Virus record (IMG/VR): IMGVR_UViG_3300023181_000052
Span: 1 to 39,767 of that record
DNA: 39,767 bases
Strand: one strand, 5' to 3'
Source: a virus
Under the pieces are notes generated by a model, which made no database searches, was not told where the DNA came from, and saw nothing but the letters and a program-made list of their open reading frames with translations. How positions within the stretch are numbered: position 1 is the stretch's first letter; every line of letters starts with the position of its first letter. Made by a program: the position numbers and the translations under genes. Below, piece by piece: positions 6,037 to 14,995 of the stretch.

Positions 6037-7107
6037 TTAACTAATTAATAATTTCCAATCTAATTCTGGTTCATAGTATCTTATATCTATTCCCTCAACT
6101 TTAAATCCATTTTTAAGTATTTTTATTACAGTTGCAACAGTTATACCATATTCTTTGACTATGTCAGGGACACCTAAATATATTTTATTTTTATTTAAAT
6201 CTGTTATTCTTCTTTTATGTCCATCTTGTGGGTAATGCATTTGCCCTTCCACATAATCTTTCTTGTAAACCATAAATGAATTGTTTACTCTTTCCCCACT
6301 TAAATATCTACTTAATACAGACTGAGTTGTTCCTATTGCTTCTGCGGCTTGAGTGGTAGATGGGTATTCTATTAATGTAAAGGTATCTATGACTTTATCA
6401 CAGGATGGTTTTACATACACAGGTTCAATTGCACCCTTTACACTATAGTCTTTCAAATACATAAAATAGGTATCATTTCGGCTACTTCCATTAAGTTTTG
6501 ATTTAAAATAGTCGTAGGATTCTACATTAGATTCTTTATGAGCTTCGGTGGCGGATATATATTCCTTTAAAGTTAAAGTATTTATAACAGCCTCTGCCAT
6601 TGCACTTCTTTCACCTACGCCTTTTCCAATCCTATTGAAAGTCATTTTTTCTTGCATATCTGACCTTCTTACTACTTTTTTATCACCGCACTTACTTAGA
6701 AATCCGTTCAATCCTTTTTCAGGATTTAGTACATCATAAAACTCCTGCCAATATCTCTCCCTACATCTTCTTATTTCTTGGAGACACTCTTCAATTATTT
6801 CAAAAGTGTGGCTATCTGCGCCGTGTTTTACAAGAGACTCGTATAAATAAATTTGGGATTTACAATTTAAACTTTTGTAGCGTAAAAATCTTCTTTTTTC
6901 TATATCGTAACTTTCTCCTATATACACTTTACCATCAGGTGCTTCCACTTTGTAAACTCCACTTATTGGATTAGGGTTCGTACTTCTTATTTTATCACAC
7001 TCCCTGCAATAAGTCCAATGACTATTTTTATAGTTTTTATTCTTGTTAAAACTTGACAATGGTAATAATTCCCCACATACTCCATGACATTTTTGCAATT
7101 CTTCCAT
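6037..7107 (-). CDS. Free-standing GIY-YIG homing-type endonuclease
   Basis: From ATG 7107 the protein is 356 aa; a longer frame to 7152 adds only 15 residues that overlap a predicted leader structure, so 7107 is preferred. Residues 7-37 hold four Cys (7, 11, 34, 37) of a zinc knuckle. The GIY-YIG nuclease domain follows: GVY at 50-52, VYIG at 61-64, a conserved Arg in DIEKRR (~72-73) and the Glu of RERYWQ (117). The C-terminal half has three repeats of the form 'strand, then SxxEAA/TQAAEAIG helix-turn-helix, then Tyr/Lys-rich strand' (about 180-230, 240-290, 300-350), like NUMOD1/IENR1 DNA-binding modules of homing endonucleases. It has its own promoter and terminator. It probably cuts DNA of related phages lacking the gene. 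Confidence 0.85.
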   Translation of the reverse strand: MEELQKCHGVCGELLPLSSFNKNKNYKNSHWTYCRECDKIRSTNPNPISGVYKVEAPDGKVYIGESYDIEKRRFLRYKSLNCKSQIYLYESLVKHGADSHTFEIIEECLQEIRRCRERYWQEFYDVLNPEKGLNGFLSKCGDKKVVRRSDMQEKMTFNRIGKGVGERSAMAEAVINTLTLKEYISATEAHKESNVESYDYFKSKLNGSSRNDTYFMYLKDYSVKGAIEPVYVKPSCDKVIDTFTLIEYPSTTQAAEAIGTTQSVLSRYLSGERVNNSFMVYKKDYVEGQMHYPQDGHKRRITDLNKNKIYLGVPDIVKEYGITVATVIKILKNGFKVEGIDIRYYEPELDWKLLIS

Positions 7108-7122
7108 TTTTTTAAATAAAAT

Positions 7123-7199
7123 CCCGCAAACCCATCTGAGTGAAGCAGACAAGTAAGCGGGGGTAAAATAATTTCTTTAATTAATCAAAGCTTCACTCA
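7123..7199 (-). promoter_or_regulatory. Possible pseudoknotted 5' leader of the GIY-YIG gene
   Basis: In the - strand leader, TGAGTGAAGC (7199-7190) pairs perfectly with GCTTCACTCA (7146-7137) across a 43-base loop. The loop contains CCCGC (7161-7157), which complements GCGGG (7127-7123) just outside the stem. The two pairings would make an H-type pseudoknot ending 15 bases upstream of the start codon at 7107. Such placement could control translation initiation of the endonuclease. Complementarity is seen directly; folding and function are inferred. Confidence 0.45.
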
Positions 7200-7210
7200 A
7201 TGATTACAGA

Positions 7211-7219
7211 GCAAATATA
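7211..7219 (-). promoter_or_regulatory. Promoter -7 element (TATATTTGC) for the GIY-YIG gene
   Basis: This is an exact copy of the TATATTTGC element on the - strand. It lies in the gap between the 1871-codon gene and the endonuclease. Transcription from here would begin at roughly 7204, right at the outer stem of the predicted leader structure. Confidence 0.65.
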
Positions 7220-7237
7220 ATGATTTATATTAGGTAT

Positions 7238-7267
7238 AAAAAATGTATTAACTTAAATTTAATTAAT
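7238..7267 (-). terminator. Weak AT-only hairpin after the 1871-codon gene
   Basis: On the - strand a 21-base near-palindrome of A and T (7267-7247) can form a 7-bp stem with one wobble pair. It is followed by ACATTTTTT. The stem overlaps the last codons of the giant gene. An all-AT stem is weak, so it may be only a leaky terminator. Confidence 0.3.
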
Positions 7268-10200
7268 CTGCGTCTTCTTCATCATCAAAGAACCAAGATA
7301 ATACAGCGTAATCATAGACATCTGAGTTGAAATGCTCGTACACGTCTTGTGATTGCTTAATATTCGATAGACGGTGGTAGTCTTTAAGCAGTAAAAGATT
7401 TTGACTTGCCCATTTGTATCTTTTTGTATGTCCTGCAAATGTACCTCTTGTTACTAATTCATCCGAAGCCAGGTCTGTTATATTAAATAGGTCGTAGAAC
7501 CTATCAGCAGCAGGAAGTGGGCTCTCTATAAGCTGTCCTATTTGTCTTGGAAGAGCTATAGTACCAGAAACTTGTTCACTCGCAACCCTTGTTACAAAAT
7601 AATCTAAAAAAGCAATTGGGTAAGCAGGATCATCATCGTCGTCCACATAATTAGATAAAGATATAGCTACTATTGCTAAAGCATTTGCTACTCCGAACTC
7701 CACTAAAGTCCTTTTTAAATTTCTTCTTTTAACAGGATCAGCAAGTGCTTCATTCCAAACTTTTTTAATATCCTTACGCTTGACAACTAAATCTTTTAGA
7801 AATTTTCCTGTTGTTATAAGCGTTCCTTCTTGGAAAGTGTCGCTCGATATATCGTAATTTGCAGCTTTTGTTTTATACTGCACCTGTAAAATCCACCAGT
7901 TTAAGAACATCAAGAAGAAATTAGCTCTACTGTCGCGCGCGGCAAGAGATTTTTGAGAGTCTTCAATTTGAGAGTCTATACGTTGTACAGCAGCTCCTAC
8001 CCTTGTTGTGATAGCTTCGTGAGTTAACCTTAACTTATTATCTAACTCTTCTCCTTCGATGCCTAATTTTTCTGATATTTTCTGTCTGTGATATTCCTGA
8101 ACACCGTTTTCAGTTGTAATATCACTATAAAAAAGGTCGTAAGTTTCCCACTTAGTTTTAAGCTCTTTTCTATCAACCCCTTGATTTTGCCTAAGAAATT
8201 GATTAAAAGAAACTATATTACCATTGACATATCTATAGTCATTTAGTATACTAAGTAAAACTGTTGGAATTACGGGATAATTTCCAAGTGCATGTAGTCC
8301 GCTGTTAGCTCCTAATACAAACCTTCCTGCCTTATTATAATTACTGTTATTGTATCGTTGTTCTGCCGAAAAAATACCGAAAGATTCTCCTAATATATTT
8401 ATCTTAGCCTTAGAATTCATATTCATTACTTCCAAAGCAGATGAAGTTGCATACTTATGAAATTCTTTTCGTCCTAATTTTAAAGCTAAGGGGTTTGTTA
8501 CTTCTCCAACTTGACCTTCTATATACCTTTGTATTTTTGCCTGCCAGAGCGATGTAAAAGGCACCGTAAAACTTGTAAGTGCTGTTGTTCTAACCCATGA
8601 ATTAAAAACTTTTGCCAATTTACCTAAGTCAATATTTTTCCCTATTTTATAAGAAAATGTTTCTCTAACATCGTAATAATTACTATTTAAGTAAGAACGG
8701 AGCATCTTATAGGCGTTTGTAGCATTAGAACCTTTACCTACGAAATCAGCGTTTAATAATGCATCATGGATAGTTAACATGTTGGAGATATTCTCCCTCC
8801 TCGCCTTAGTTAAAGCTGCCTGTTGTGCCATCCATGCATAAGAATGTAAAAGCTCATCTGTAACATCCGATGGTTCTGCTATTTTATGTATTCCATAAGT
8901 AGGGATTGTTAATTCTTGTCCTCCTACAGCTAATTCTCCATCTTCATTTTGACCTATTTCTCCTTCGTCTTCTCTGAAATTAACTATATCATTTATGTTT
9001 TGGCGAATATTTGAGAAATCTAAACTTCCTAAGAATCCTGCTAAACGTCTTGTTGCACTTTTTCTTTGTTGTGGCAATAAATATCTGTTGTGTCTTCCTG
9101 TCAGCCCTAAGTTTTCTATGGTTTGGTCTTGTAAATCTAATATAGCTTGTCTTGCCTGGTATTCTTGTACGTTTTGAGTTGGAGTGCCATCTACCTGAGT
9201 TAATCCATATCTTGTAAAATACTGTTGGTTTTTAATTTTATCTAAAAACTCTTGTGTGTATTGTGGTCTTTTTGCATCTTTATTTGCTTGCCATTTTGGA
9301 TTTATTTGTTCGCCTGAATTATAGAAGCTATAGCTTGGGCTTACGTCTAAGTAAGGGTTTTCCTCAATGAAGCTTTCAACTGTTCCTTGTTCATTTGCTG
9401 CTATTCTTTTATTGAATTCTTCTTGTGCGGCAGTGTATCCTGTGGGTTCTGTCCTTTTATAATATGGAAGTAACTTACTTTCCAAATAGGCGTTGAAAGC
9501 TTCTGTAGCTTCTTGCTCTGACATTTCTTCTAAGAACACTCTTTGTAAACTCTTGCGGATAACTACATCAGAATCACCTGCTCTTATCTTAGCCAGCACT
9601 TTAGCTGCTTCTCTTACATTATTAGCGTTATTAGGTGTCATGTGCCTCACAGCGAAGTTTATTACCCCTTCTTCTGTGTCTATATTTTCGTCTTCTAAGT
9701 CTTTTCTGAAAGCTTCATTTGCCCTTGTCTGAGCTTCTACCTCCACTGTTGATTGTTCTTCTTTGGGTAGAAATAGTTTAGCTTTAGAGTATAGGTTTTC
9801 TAACTGTATAGCAGCATCTTTTACACTCCCTGTTTCTATGTCTGACATTTCTGCGACATTTGTTTCAGCGGGAGAATTAAAAACTCTGTTTGATTTTAAA
9901 ATATTGGCAATTATCTGTTGCTGTTTTCTTATATCTGCCGCAACTTCATCTATTTCACTGTCATTTTCTCCGTCTTTTTGATTGTCTAAACGAGATAATA
10001 AACTCTCATTTGCACCAAAACCTTCCCAAAAATCCTGCTTAAATCCTACGTAAGCATTTAACCTTACGAACTCCCACTTCTCAGTTTCGGTTTCAAACTC
10101 GTTAAGTTTGTCTAAGAATGTTTGAGGTATCTCTGTGGCTCTTTCCTGCCCTGAATAAAAAGCTCTGTTTATTAGGCTTATCATTTGTAAGCCATAAACC

Positions 10201-12878
10201 TTTTCTGCTTCTTCTCTGTCTTCTTTAGAAGTTATAGTGGAAGGGTCAAGCTGCACTATATATCCATATTCAGGATGATTTATTTCTCTAAGGCCATTTT
10301 TAATGCTCCCATCTCTGTTTCTTGGATTAGCTTCCTGTACACGCCTTTTGTTTAAATCTTCTATTTCATATCTGTCCGAGGCTGTGTTTATTCCTCCGTT
10401 GTTAACCCTTATAGCTGTTAACTGCCCTCTATAATATTGTTCATATTCTTGGGCTATTTCAGGTAGTTCGCTTCTGAATATTTTTTGCCCATCCACTTCT
10501 ATCGAAGCATTATTCAATTTCTCTAAATGCTCTGCTGTAAAAAAGGATTCTAATCTTGCTTTTTTTATGTTATTTAAAGTCTTGTTGTAGAAGTTTCTTG
10601 CATCTGCATCTAATGTATCAATTAGTTCAGGCTTAAAATCTTTTTCTTCTATGTTTGAATCAGCGGCTTGGTTGTAGACAGACACTTGGTCAGCAAGTTC
10701 TATAGCTGCCAATTTTGAATTGTCTATTTCATGTAAGATGTACCCATCTTTGTCAATCAGGTTCTTTAAATTGCGCGGGTCAAAGCCTATAGTTTCAAGC
10801 CTGTTTAAAAAAGGTTTTATTTGTTGCAGAAATGTTTGTCTTGCCTCTGTGCCTTGTTTAGCTATGATGTCCCCTGCTAAATTTAAAAGTGGGTTTTGGG
10901 CGTGAGCCAAATGTCCTAAGTGAGCATGAAACCAATTTGTATCTTTATTGGCTGCTGTGAGAACTTTTGTAATCTGTTCTCTGAACATTTCTTCTTCTCT
11001 GCCTACAAGATTATTTTTAGCTACAACTCTATCCACTATAAGATTTATAGCTGTTTCATTATTGACTGGCACTTTTCCTTTTAGCGTTACACCTTTTTGC
11101 AGAGCTTCTGTAAATCTGTCCTTCACTCTTTTTTCGGCGCGGTCTTTATTGTTTAATTGATTTGTCAATTGAGAAATAAGCGGCTCTAATTTTGTTATGT
11201 AGTTTTGATAAACAGAGTTTTCTTCTTGCGAGAAGTGGTAGCCCTTATTAGTATTGTCATCCAACACCCTTGTTAAATAGTTTAATTGCGAGTTTGCCAC
11301 TTCCGCAATATTTTCTAAAGCTTTTAACTTAGCTGTTTGTTCTATATTAGCCTCTAAATTACGAATTGCTTCTCCTATAGTTTCGTCTTTAGCTTTTCTT
11401 GATGCTGCTTGCGCCTCTGTTAAAGACTCTTTAGCATCTCTTAATTTAGCTTGAGAGGCAGGTGCAGAATATCTTTTGGCTAACTCGTATTGCTGCCTTG
11501 TAAGATTATCTAATACATTTGAAAGTCTTTGGTATTCTGCTGATTTACCTACACTGTATAAAGTGAATTTTTTACCTTTTAATTGTTCAGAATTTAACTC
11601 TTCGTATAGCCCATCTGCCATAAGATTGTTGTATACGCTTTTAGTGTAACTTTCCAACTGTTGCTTATAAGCAGGTTTAAAAAAGGCTTGAACAGAATTT
11701 ATAAAACTGTTAAATAAGGCTTGTAATCTTGAAATTATAGTATTTTCTGTTTGTGAATTTTCTCTTGCGGCAAAATTAGACTGTAAAGAATTCGCCAGCA
11801 CTTTCCCCAATATCTCTTTTCGTACTATTGTCTCTAACTCTTGTCCTGCAAATCTTTGACTGTAAAGTTCTCTATAAGCAGCCTCATTGTCGTTCCATTC
11901 CTGAGTTCTATGGATGTTTCTAAGTAAATCCTGTATTTGAGTTGGGTCAGTGGCTTCCACTATAAAGTGAGCAGTTTCTTCTGATAAATCCTCTTGTGAA
12001 ATATTTCCTTCGCTGAAAGCAACGATTTGATTAGAAATATCCGCTAAAGCTTGGGCATCAGGTGCTACATCAAACCTTCTCGAATAACTTTCTAAACTAA
12101 CAGTTTTTACTCCTAAATCTTGTAAAAGATTTTTCAGCTTTTGTTGTAATTCATTCTCAGGGATTATTGTTATTTCCTCTAAAGGAGTGGTGTTACCAAA
12201 AGCTCTGTTATTTTCTAAATATACTCTTTCAGCCATTACACCTATCGGGTCAGCCACATCTTTTTTTAGTTGAGAATAAGATTTATTATCTAACTGTTCC
12301 TGAGATACGTATTCTATTTGGTCATGTACAGTGTTTATAGCTCTCGTTCCAATTGCTTCCTGATTGAAATACAAGTCTCCTGCGGCGTTTCTTTTAACAT
12401 TATAACCTACGCTGCTTTTTGCTGTAGTGTATGCACTGTCAGAAGTAACAGCTTTTTTATACTCCGAATTTCCAATTACAGGGTAAAGTTTTACACCATC
12501 TGTGTCGAGGACTGTTTCTCCTGTGAGAAGGTCGGATTTTATAAGATTGTTTATAAGTCCGTTGAAATTTGAAATGTTAGCATCAGAATTTACAGAGAAT
12601 AATTCTTTAAATTTACCGTTATCTTCTATTCCAGCTTCTATATTTCCAATATTTGTATTTTTTAAAGCTTCTGAGTAGCTTTGGTAAGTGTTTTCACCAC
12701 TTCTGTAAACAAGTGTGCCCTCTTGTCCAGAAAGTTCTGTGTATACATCAAGTGCTTTTGAAAATGAAGGTATATGAGGGTTTGACAGGATTTGTTGAAA
12801 TAGTGTGGATGGGTTGCCATCACTATCCTCTACACCTATATTAACCCCATTTTCATTTATTAAAATTCTACACGCCAT
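7263..12878 (-). CDS. Giant (1871-aa) putative capsid cargo/ejection protein
   Basis: This is one of the very large proteins that follow the tail genes in crAss-like phages, where such products are carried in the head and thought to be ejected with DNA. The first ~80 residues (MACRILINENG...DGNPSTLFQQ...KALD) are related to the N-terminus of the adjacent 691-aa protein. Near residue 300 is LSEETAHFIVEA, an EExxH motif of the kind seen in large polyvalent phage proteins; a zincin-like role is only a guess because HExxH is incomplete. The middle is charged and helical. Near the C-terminus are an aromatic apolar segment (~1654-1667, FLMFLNWWILQVQ) and a probable membrane helix (~1728-1744), followed by DDDDD. 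No DxDGD polymerase motif is present. It has its own promoter at 12899. Confidence 0.75.
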   Translation of the reverse strand: MACRILINENGVNIGVEDSDGNPSTLFQQILSNPHIPSFSKALDVYTELSGQEGTLVYRSGENTYQSYSEALKNTNIGNIEAGIEDNGKFKELFSVNSDANISNFNGLINNLIKSDLLTGETVLDTDGVKLYPVIGNSEYKKAVTSDSAYTTAKSSVGYNVKRNAAGDLYFNQEAIGTRAINTVHDQIEYVSQEQLDNKSYSQLKKDVADPIGVMAERVYLENNRAFGNTTPLEEITIIPENELQQKLKNLLQDLGVKTVSLESYSRRFDVAPDAQALADISNQIVAFSEGNISQEDLSEETAHFIVEATDPTQIQDLLRNIHRTQEWNDNEAAYRELYSQRFAGQELETIVRKEILGKVLANSLQSNFAARENSQTENTIISRLQALFNSFINSVQAFFKPAYKQQLESYTKSVYNNLMADGLYEELNSEQLKGKKFTLYSVGKSAEYQRLSNVLDNLTRQQYELAKRYSAPASQAKLRDAKESLTEAQAASRKAKDETIGEAIRNLEANIEQTAKLKALENIAEVANSQLNYLTRVLDDNTNKGYHFSQEENSVYQNYITKLEPLISQLTNQLNNKDRAEKRVKDRFTEALQKGVTLKGKVPVNNETAINLIVDRVVAKNNLVGREEEMFREQITKVLTAANKDTNWFHAHLGHLAHAQNPLLNLAGDIIAKQGTEARQTFLQQIKPFLNRLETIGFDPRNLKNLIDKDGYILHEIDNSKLAAIELADQVSVYNQAADSNIEEKDFKPELIDTLDADARNFYNKTLNNIKKARLESFFTAEHLEKLNNASIEVDGQKIFRSELPEIAQEYEQYYRGQLTAIRVNNGGINTASDRYEIEDLNKRRVQEANPRNRDGSIKNGLREINHPEYGYIVQLDPSTITSKEDREEAEKVYGLQMISLINRAFYSGQERATEIPQTFLDKLNEFETETEKWEFVRLNAYVGFKQDFWEGFGANESLLSRLDNQKDGENDSEIDEVAADIRKQQQIIANILKSNRVFNSPAETNVAEMSDIETGSVKDAAIQLENLYSKAKLFLPKEEQSTVEVEAQTRANEAFRKDLEDENIDTEEGVINFAVRHMTPNNANNVREAAKVLAKIRAGDSDVVIRKSLQRVFLEEMSEQEATEAFNAYLESKLLPYYKRTEPTGYTAAQEEFNKRIAANEQGTVESFIEENPYLDVSPSYSFYNSGEQINPKWQANKDAKRPQYTQEFLDKIKNQQYFTRYGLTQVDGTPTQNVQEYQARQAILDLQDQTIENLGLTGRHNRYLLPQQRKSATRRLAGFLGSLDFSNIRQNINDIVNFREDEGEIGQNEDGELAVGGQELTIPTYGIHKIAEPSDVTDELLHSYAWMAQQAALTKARRENISNMLTIHDALLNADFVGKGSNATNAYKMLRSYLNSNYYDVRETFSYKIGKNIDLGKLAKVFNSWVRTTALTSFTVPFTSLWQAKIQRYIEGQVGEVTNPLALKLGRKEFHKYATSSALEVMNMNSKAKINILGESFGIFSAEQRYNNSNYNKAGRFVLGANSGLHALGNYPVIPTVLLSILNDYRYVNGNIVSFNQFLRQNQGVDRKELKTKWETYDLFYSDITTENGVQEYHRQKISEKLGIEGEELDNKLRLTHEAITTRVGAAVQRIDSQIEDSQKSLAARDSRANFFLMFLNWWILQVQYKTKAANYDISSDTFQEGTLITTGKFLKDLVVKRKDIKKVWNEALADPVKRRNLKRTLVEFGVANALAIVAISLSNYVDDDDDPAYPIAFLDYFVTRVASEQVSGTIALPRQIGQLIESPLPAADRFYDLFNITDLASDELVTRGTFAGHTKRYKWASQNLLLLKDYHRLSNIKQSQDVYEHFNSDVYDYAVLSWFFDDEEDAD

Positions 12879-12898
12879 TTTTTATATTTTTGATTATT

Positions 12899-12907
12899 GC
12901 AAATATA
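12899..12907 (-). promoter_or_regulatory. Promoter -7 element (TATATTTGC) for the 1871-codon gene
   Basis: An exact TATATTTGC on the - strand lies in the 39-base gap between the 691-aa and 1871-aa genes, 21 bases before the ATG at 12878. It would give the giant gene an extra transcription start inside the late module. Confidence 0.65.
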
Positions 12908-12917
12908 GACTATTTAT

Positions 12918-14993
12918 TTAGCAATTGAAATTTTCTTGATTTATTTTAACTTTTTCTGCGGTGGAAATATATTTCCTTTCTGTCATCATATCGGGGGACG
13001 TTTCTAAATAGCCGTAATTTTGTAAACTTACATTTGTTTTTGGCGCAGGTATTTTATACATTTTATAGTTGGATTCATTTCTTGGCAATCTTGAATATAA
13101 AGTTATTCCGCCCTTTGTTTCAATATTTTCGTAAACATCTTGTCCGCTTTTAATAAATTCCTGCTCTGAGTTCTTAATTATAATATTGTCCGCATCTACT
13201 CTGAAAGTTTGTGTGACAGGTTTTGCTATAGAAAGAGGATAATTAACAGCCAAAGCTCTCATTGCTTCTTTTCCTTGCACCACTTCATCTTGTTCTACTT
13301 CTCCTATTACAGGCATTTGAGTGGAAATTATACTGTATTGTTTAATGTTATTGGAAATCTTTTTATTTATATCATTCACCCAAGTATTAACTGTGTCTAA
13401 AGTTATAGCATCGTCGTTTATCAATATTATTCCTTTCTCATTAATTTCAAAATTTGAGTAGAAATTTTTATATTGCTCACTATTTCTTAATTTTTGTTTG
13501 AGGCTTTCAGAATAAAAGTCAGAAATAAAATCATTTTGTAGATACTCTGAATTTCCTGTGAAGTTTTCATTATTTACTATTTCTTGCTGCGCCTCAATTG
13601 TTTGCTCTATTACTAAAGGCGCATCAAAGTACATTTTCATTAATGTTATTTCTTCCGCATCTGTATTCACTTCTAATTCTGCACTCCTTTGTTGCACGTA
13701 GGCTTGTAATTGAACCAAAGTACCTATCCCCTCTGGAAACTTGTCAGGGTAAGTTAATAGTGTTTCGTATAATGAAGTAAGAGGTTGTTTTCTAACTTTT
13801 ATGTATAAATCTTCACCAACTTTAAGTAAACTGTTCTCTGAATATAACTGTTCTTGCGGTTTTTTAGTTTCTAAATACACATAACTTCTATCTTTAACTC
13901 TTTGTTTTAAAACTTTAGTTTTTGGTGTTACATCCACTTGAAAATAGTCATCATAGACATCTGCAAAACTCTGAGTGTTCTCTACAGAAGGATTTATTAA
14001 AAATCTCCTTAACGAGGTTAAGAATTCCTTATTAGGAAGTTCATCTTTTATTCCTATTACATCAAGTCCCTCTGTTGCAAGATTTGATTCTATATTAGCC
14101 AGTATGTTTCTTGCATTCTCTGAGTTATTATCTAAAACTACTTGGGGTGCATTTATAAGCGTGTTTAAATCTTCTATTATTTGCGAGTTACTTTGTGCCG
14201 TCTTAGTTTGCGATATTAAATTGAAAGTGTTGTTGTTTAAACTTCTTTCTATAACTCCATCATTGTCAATCCACTGTTCTGCTCTAACATATTTTTGTGC
14301 TTCTGAAAAAGTAATATTTGATGGTGTATCTAAATCAGAAAGTGCACTATAAAATTCTTCTTCATTTACAGGTGCTCCAACTTTCTCTATAACTTGTCTT
14401 TCTATAATGTAAGGGTTAGCTACAGATAGTTTTCCAAAAGAATTAAACTCTTCGGTTTTTATGGGGTCATTTTGTAAATCAAAATAGGATTCAAATTGGG
14501 CATCTTCTATTTCAGTGTTATTTAAAGCTTCTATGGACTTCTTAATACGTTCTTGTAAATCTATACCATTTAGTATAGAAGATACCTCGTAGGGGCTGTA
14601 TAATCCTGAAGCGGTTAATTTAGCTTGTGTTGGGGCAAATAAATTGTTAGTGTAAAAAGCATCCTGTAGTTTTGTTTGCAATTCTCCCAACGAAGAAATT
14701 CCTTCCACAGACATTGCAGAATTTTTTAAGTCTTGGAGTTGTAGAGGTGAGAGAGGTGTTTTAACGGCATTTTCTCTATTTACATAATCTAATACAATTT
14801 GAAATGAAGGCTCTGCTCCCTCGTAAGAAACATTCTGCTCAAAATCATCTGTTTTTGTTATTGCTACAAAATCTATGGCTTTTTGTATATCTTGAAATCT
14901 ATTTTGCGCTGCTGCGAACAGTGCTGAAGGTTTTCCTTCGTCTGTCCTAACATCAATAACTTTTCCGTCTTGGATTATAAAATTACAAGCCAT
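12918..14993 (-). CDS. 691-aa putative cargo protein with shared MAC N-terminus
   Basis: The protein starts MACNFIIQDGKVIDVRTDEG, then KPSALF, then a KAIDF helix. It is clearly like the start of the next gene downstream (MAC..I...DG.PS.LF...KA.D). The rest is a soluble, Asn/Gln/Glu-rich protein of mixed structure with no membrane segment and no recognised catalytic motif. It lies between two giant putative cargo genes, starts two bases after the TAA of the amber-interrupted small gene, and ends before a promoter. By position and leader it probably belongs to the set of proteins packaged in the head, but its precise role is unknown. Confidence 0.65.
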   Translation of the reverse strand: MACNFIIQDGKVIDVRTDEGKPSALFAAAQNRFQDIQKAIDFVAITKTDDFEQNVSYEGAEPSFQIVLDYVNRENAVKTPLSPLQLQDLKNSAMSVEGISSLGELQTKLQDAFYTNNLFAPTQAKLTASGLYSPYEVSSILNGIDLQERIKKSIEALNNTEIEDAQFESYFDLQNDPIKTEEFNSFGKLSVANPYIIERQVIEKVGAPVNEEEFYSALSDLDTPSNITFSEAQKYVRAEQWIDNDGVIERSLNNNTFNLISQTKTAQSNSQIIEDLNTLINAPQVVLDNNSENARNILANIESNLATEGLDVIGIKDELPNKEFLTSLRRFLINPSVENTQSFADVYDDYFQVDVTPKTKVLKQRVKDRSYVYLETKKPQEQLYSENSLLKVGEDLYIKVRKQPLTSLYETLLTYPDKFPEGIGTLVQLQAYVQQRSAELEVNTDAEEITLMKMYFDAPLVIEQTIEAQQEIVNNENFTGNSEYLQNDFISDFYSESLKQKLRNSEQYKNFYSNFEINEKGIILINDDAITLDTVNTWVNDINKKISNNIKQYSIISTQMPVIGEVEQDEVVQGKEAMRALAVNYPLSIAKPVTQTFRVDADNIIIKNSEQEFIKSGQDVYENIETKGGITLYSRLPRNESNYKMYKIPAPKTNVSLQNYGYLETSPDMMTERKYISTAEKVKINQENFNC

Positions 14994-14995
14994 AA

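Noticed and set aside
7108-7152. Upstream ATG giving the endonuclease an extra 15-residue N-terminus
   Set aside because: The extra residues do not resemble the family and would place coding sequence on the predicted leader structure. The ATG at 7107 begins right before the zinc knuckle.
13975-14352. Long + strand open frame (125 codons)
   Set aside because: It is antisense to the well-supported 691-aa gene, lacks a start context or neighbours, and reads like a shadow frame rich in Ser and Leu. The same applies to the other + strand frames across 7.2-39 kb, for example 26218-26625 and 26805-27215.
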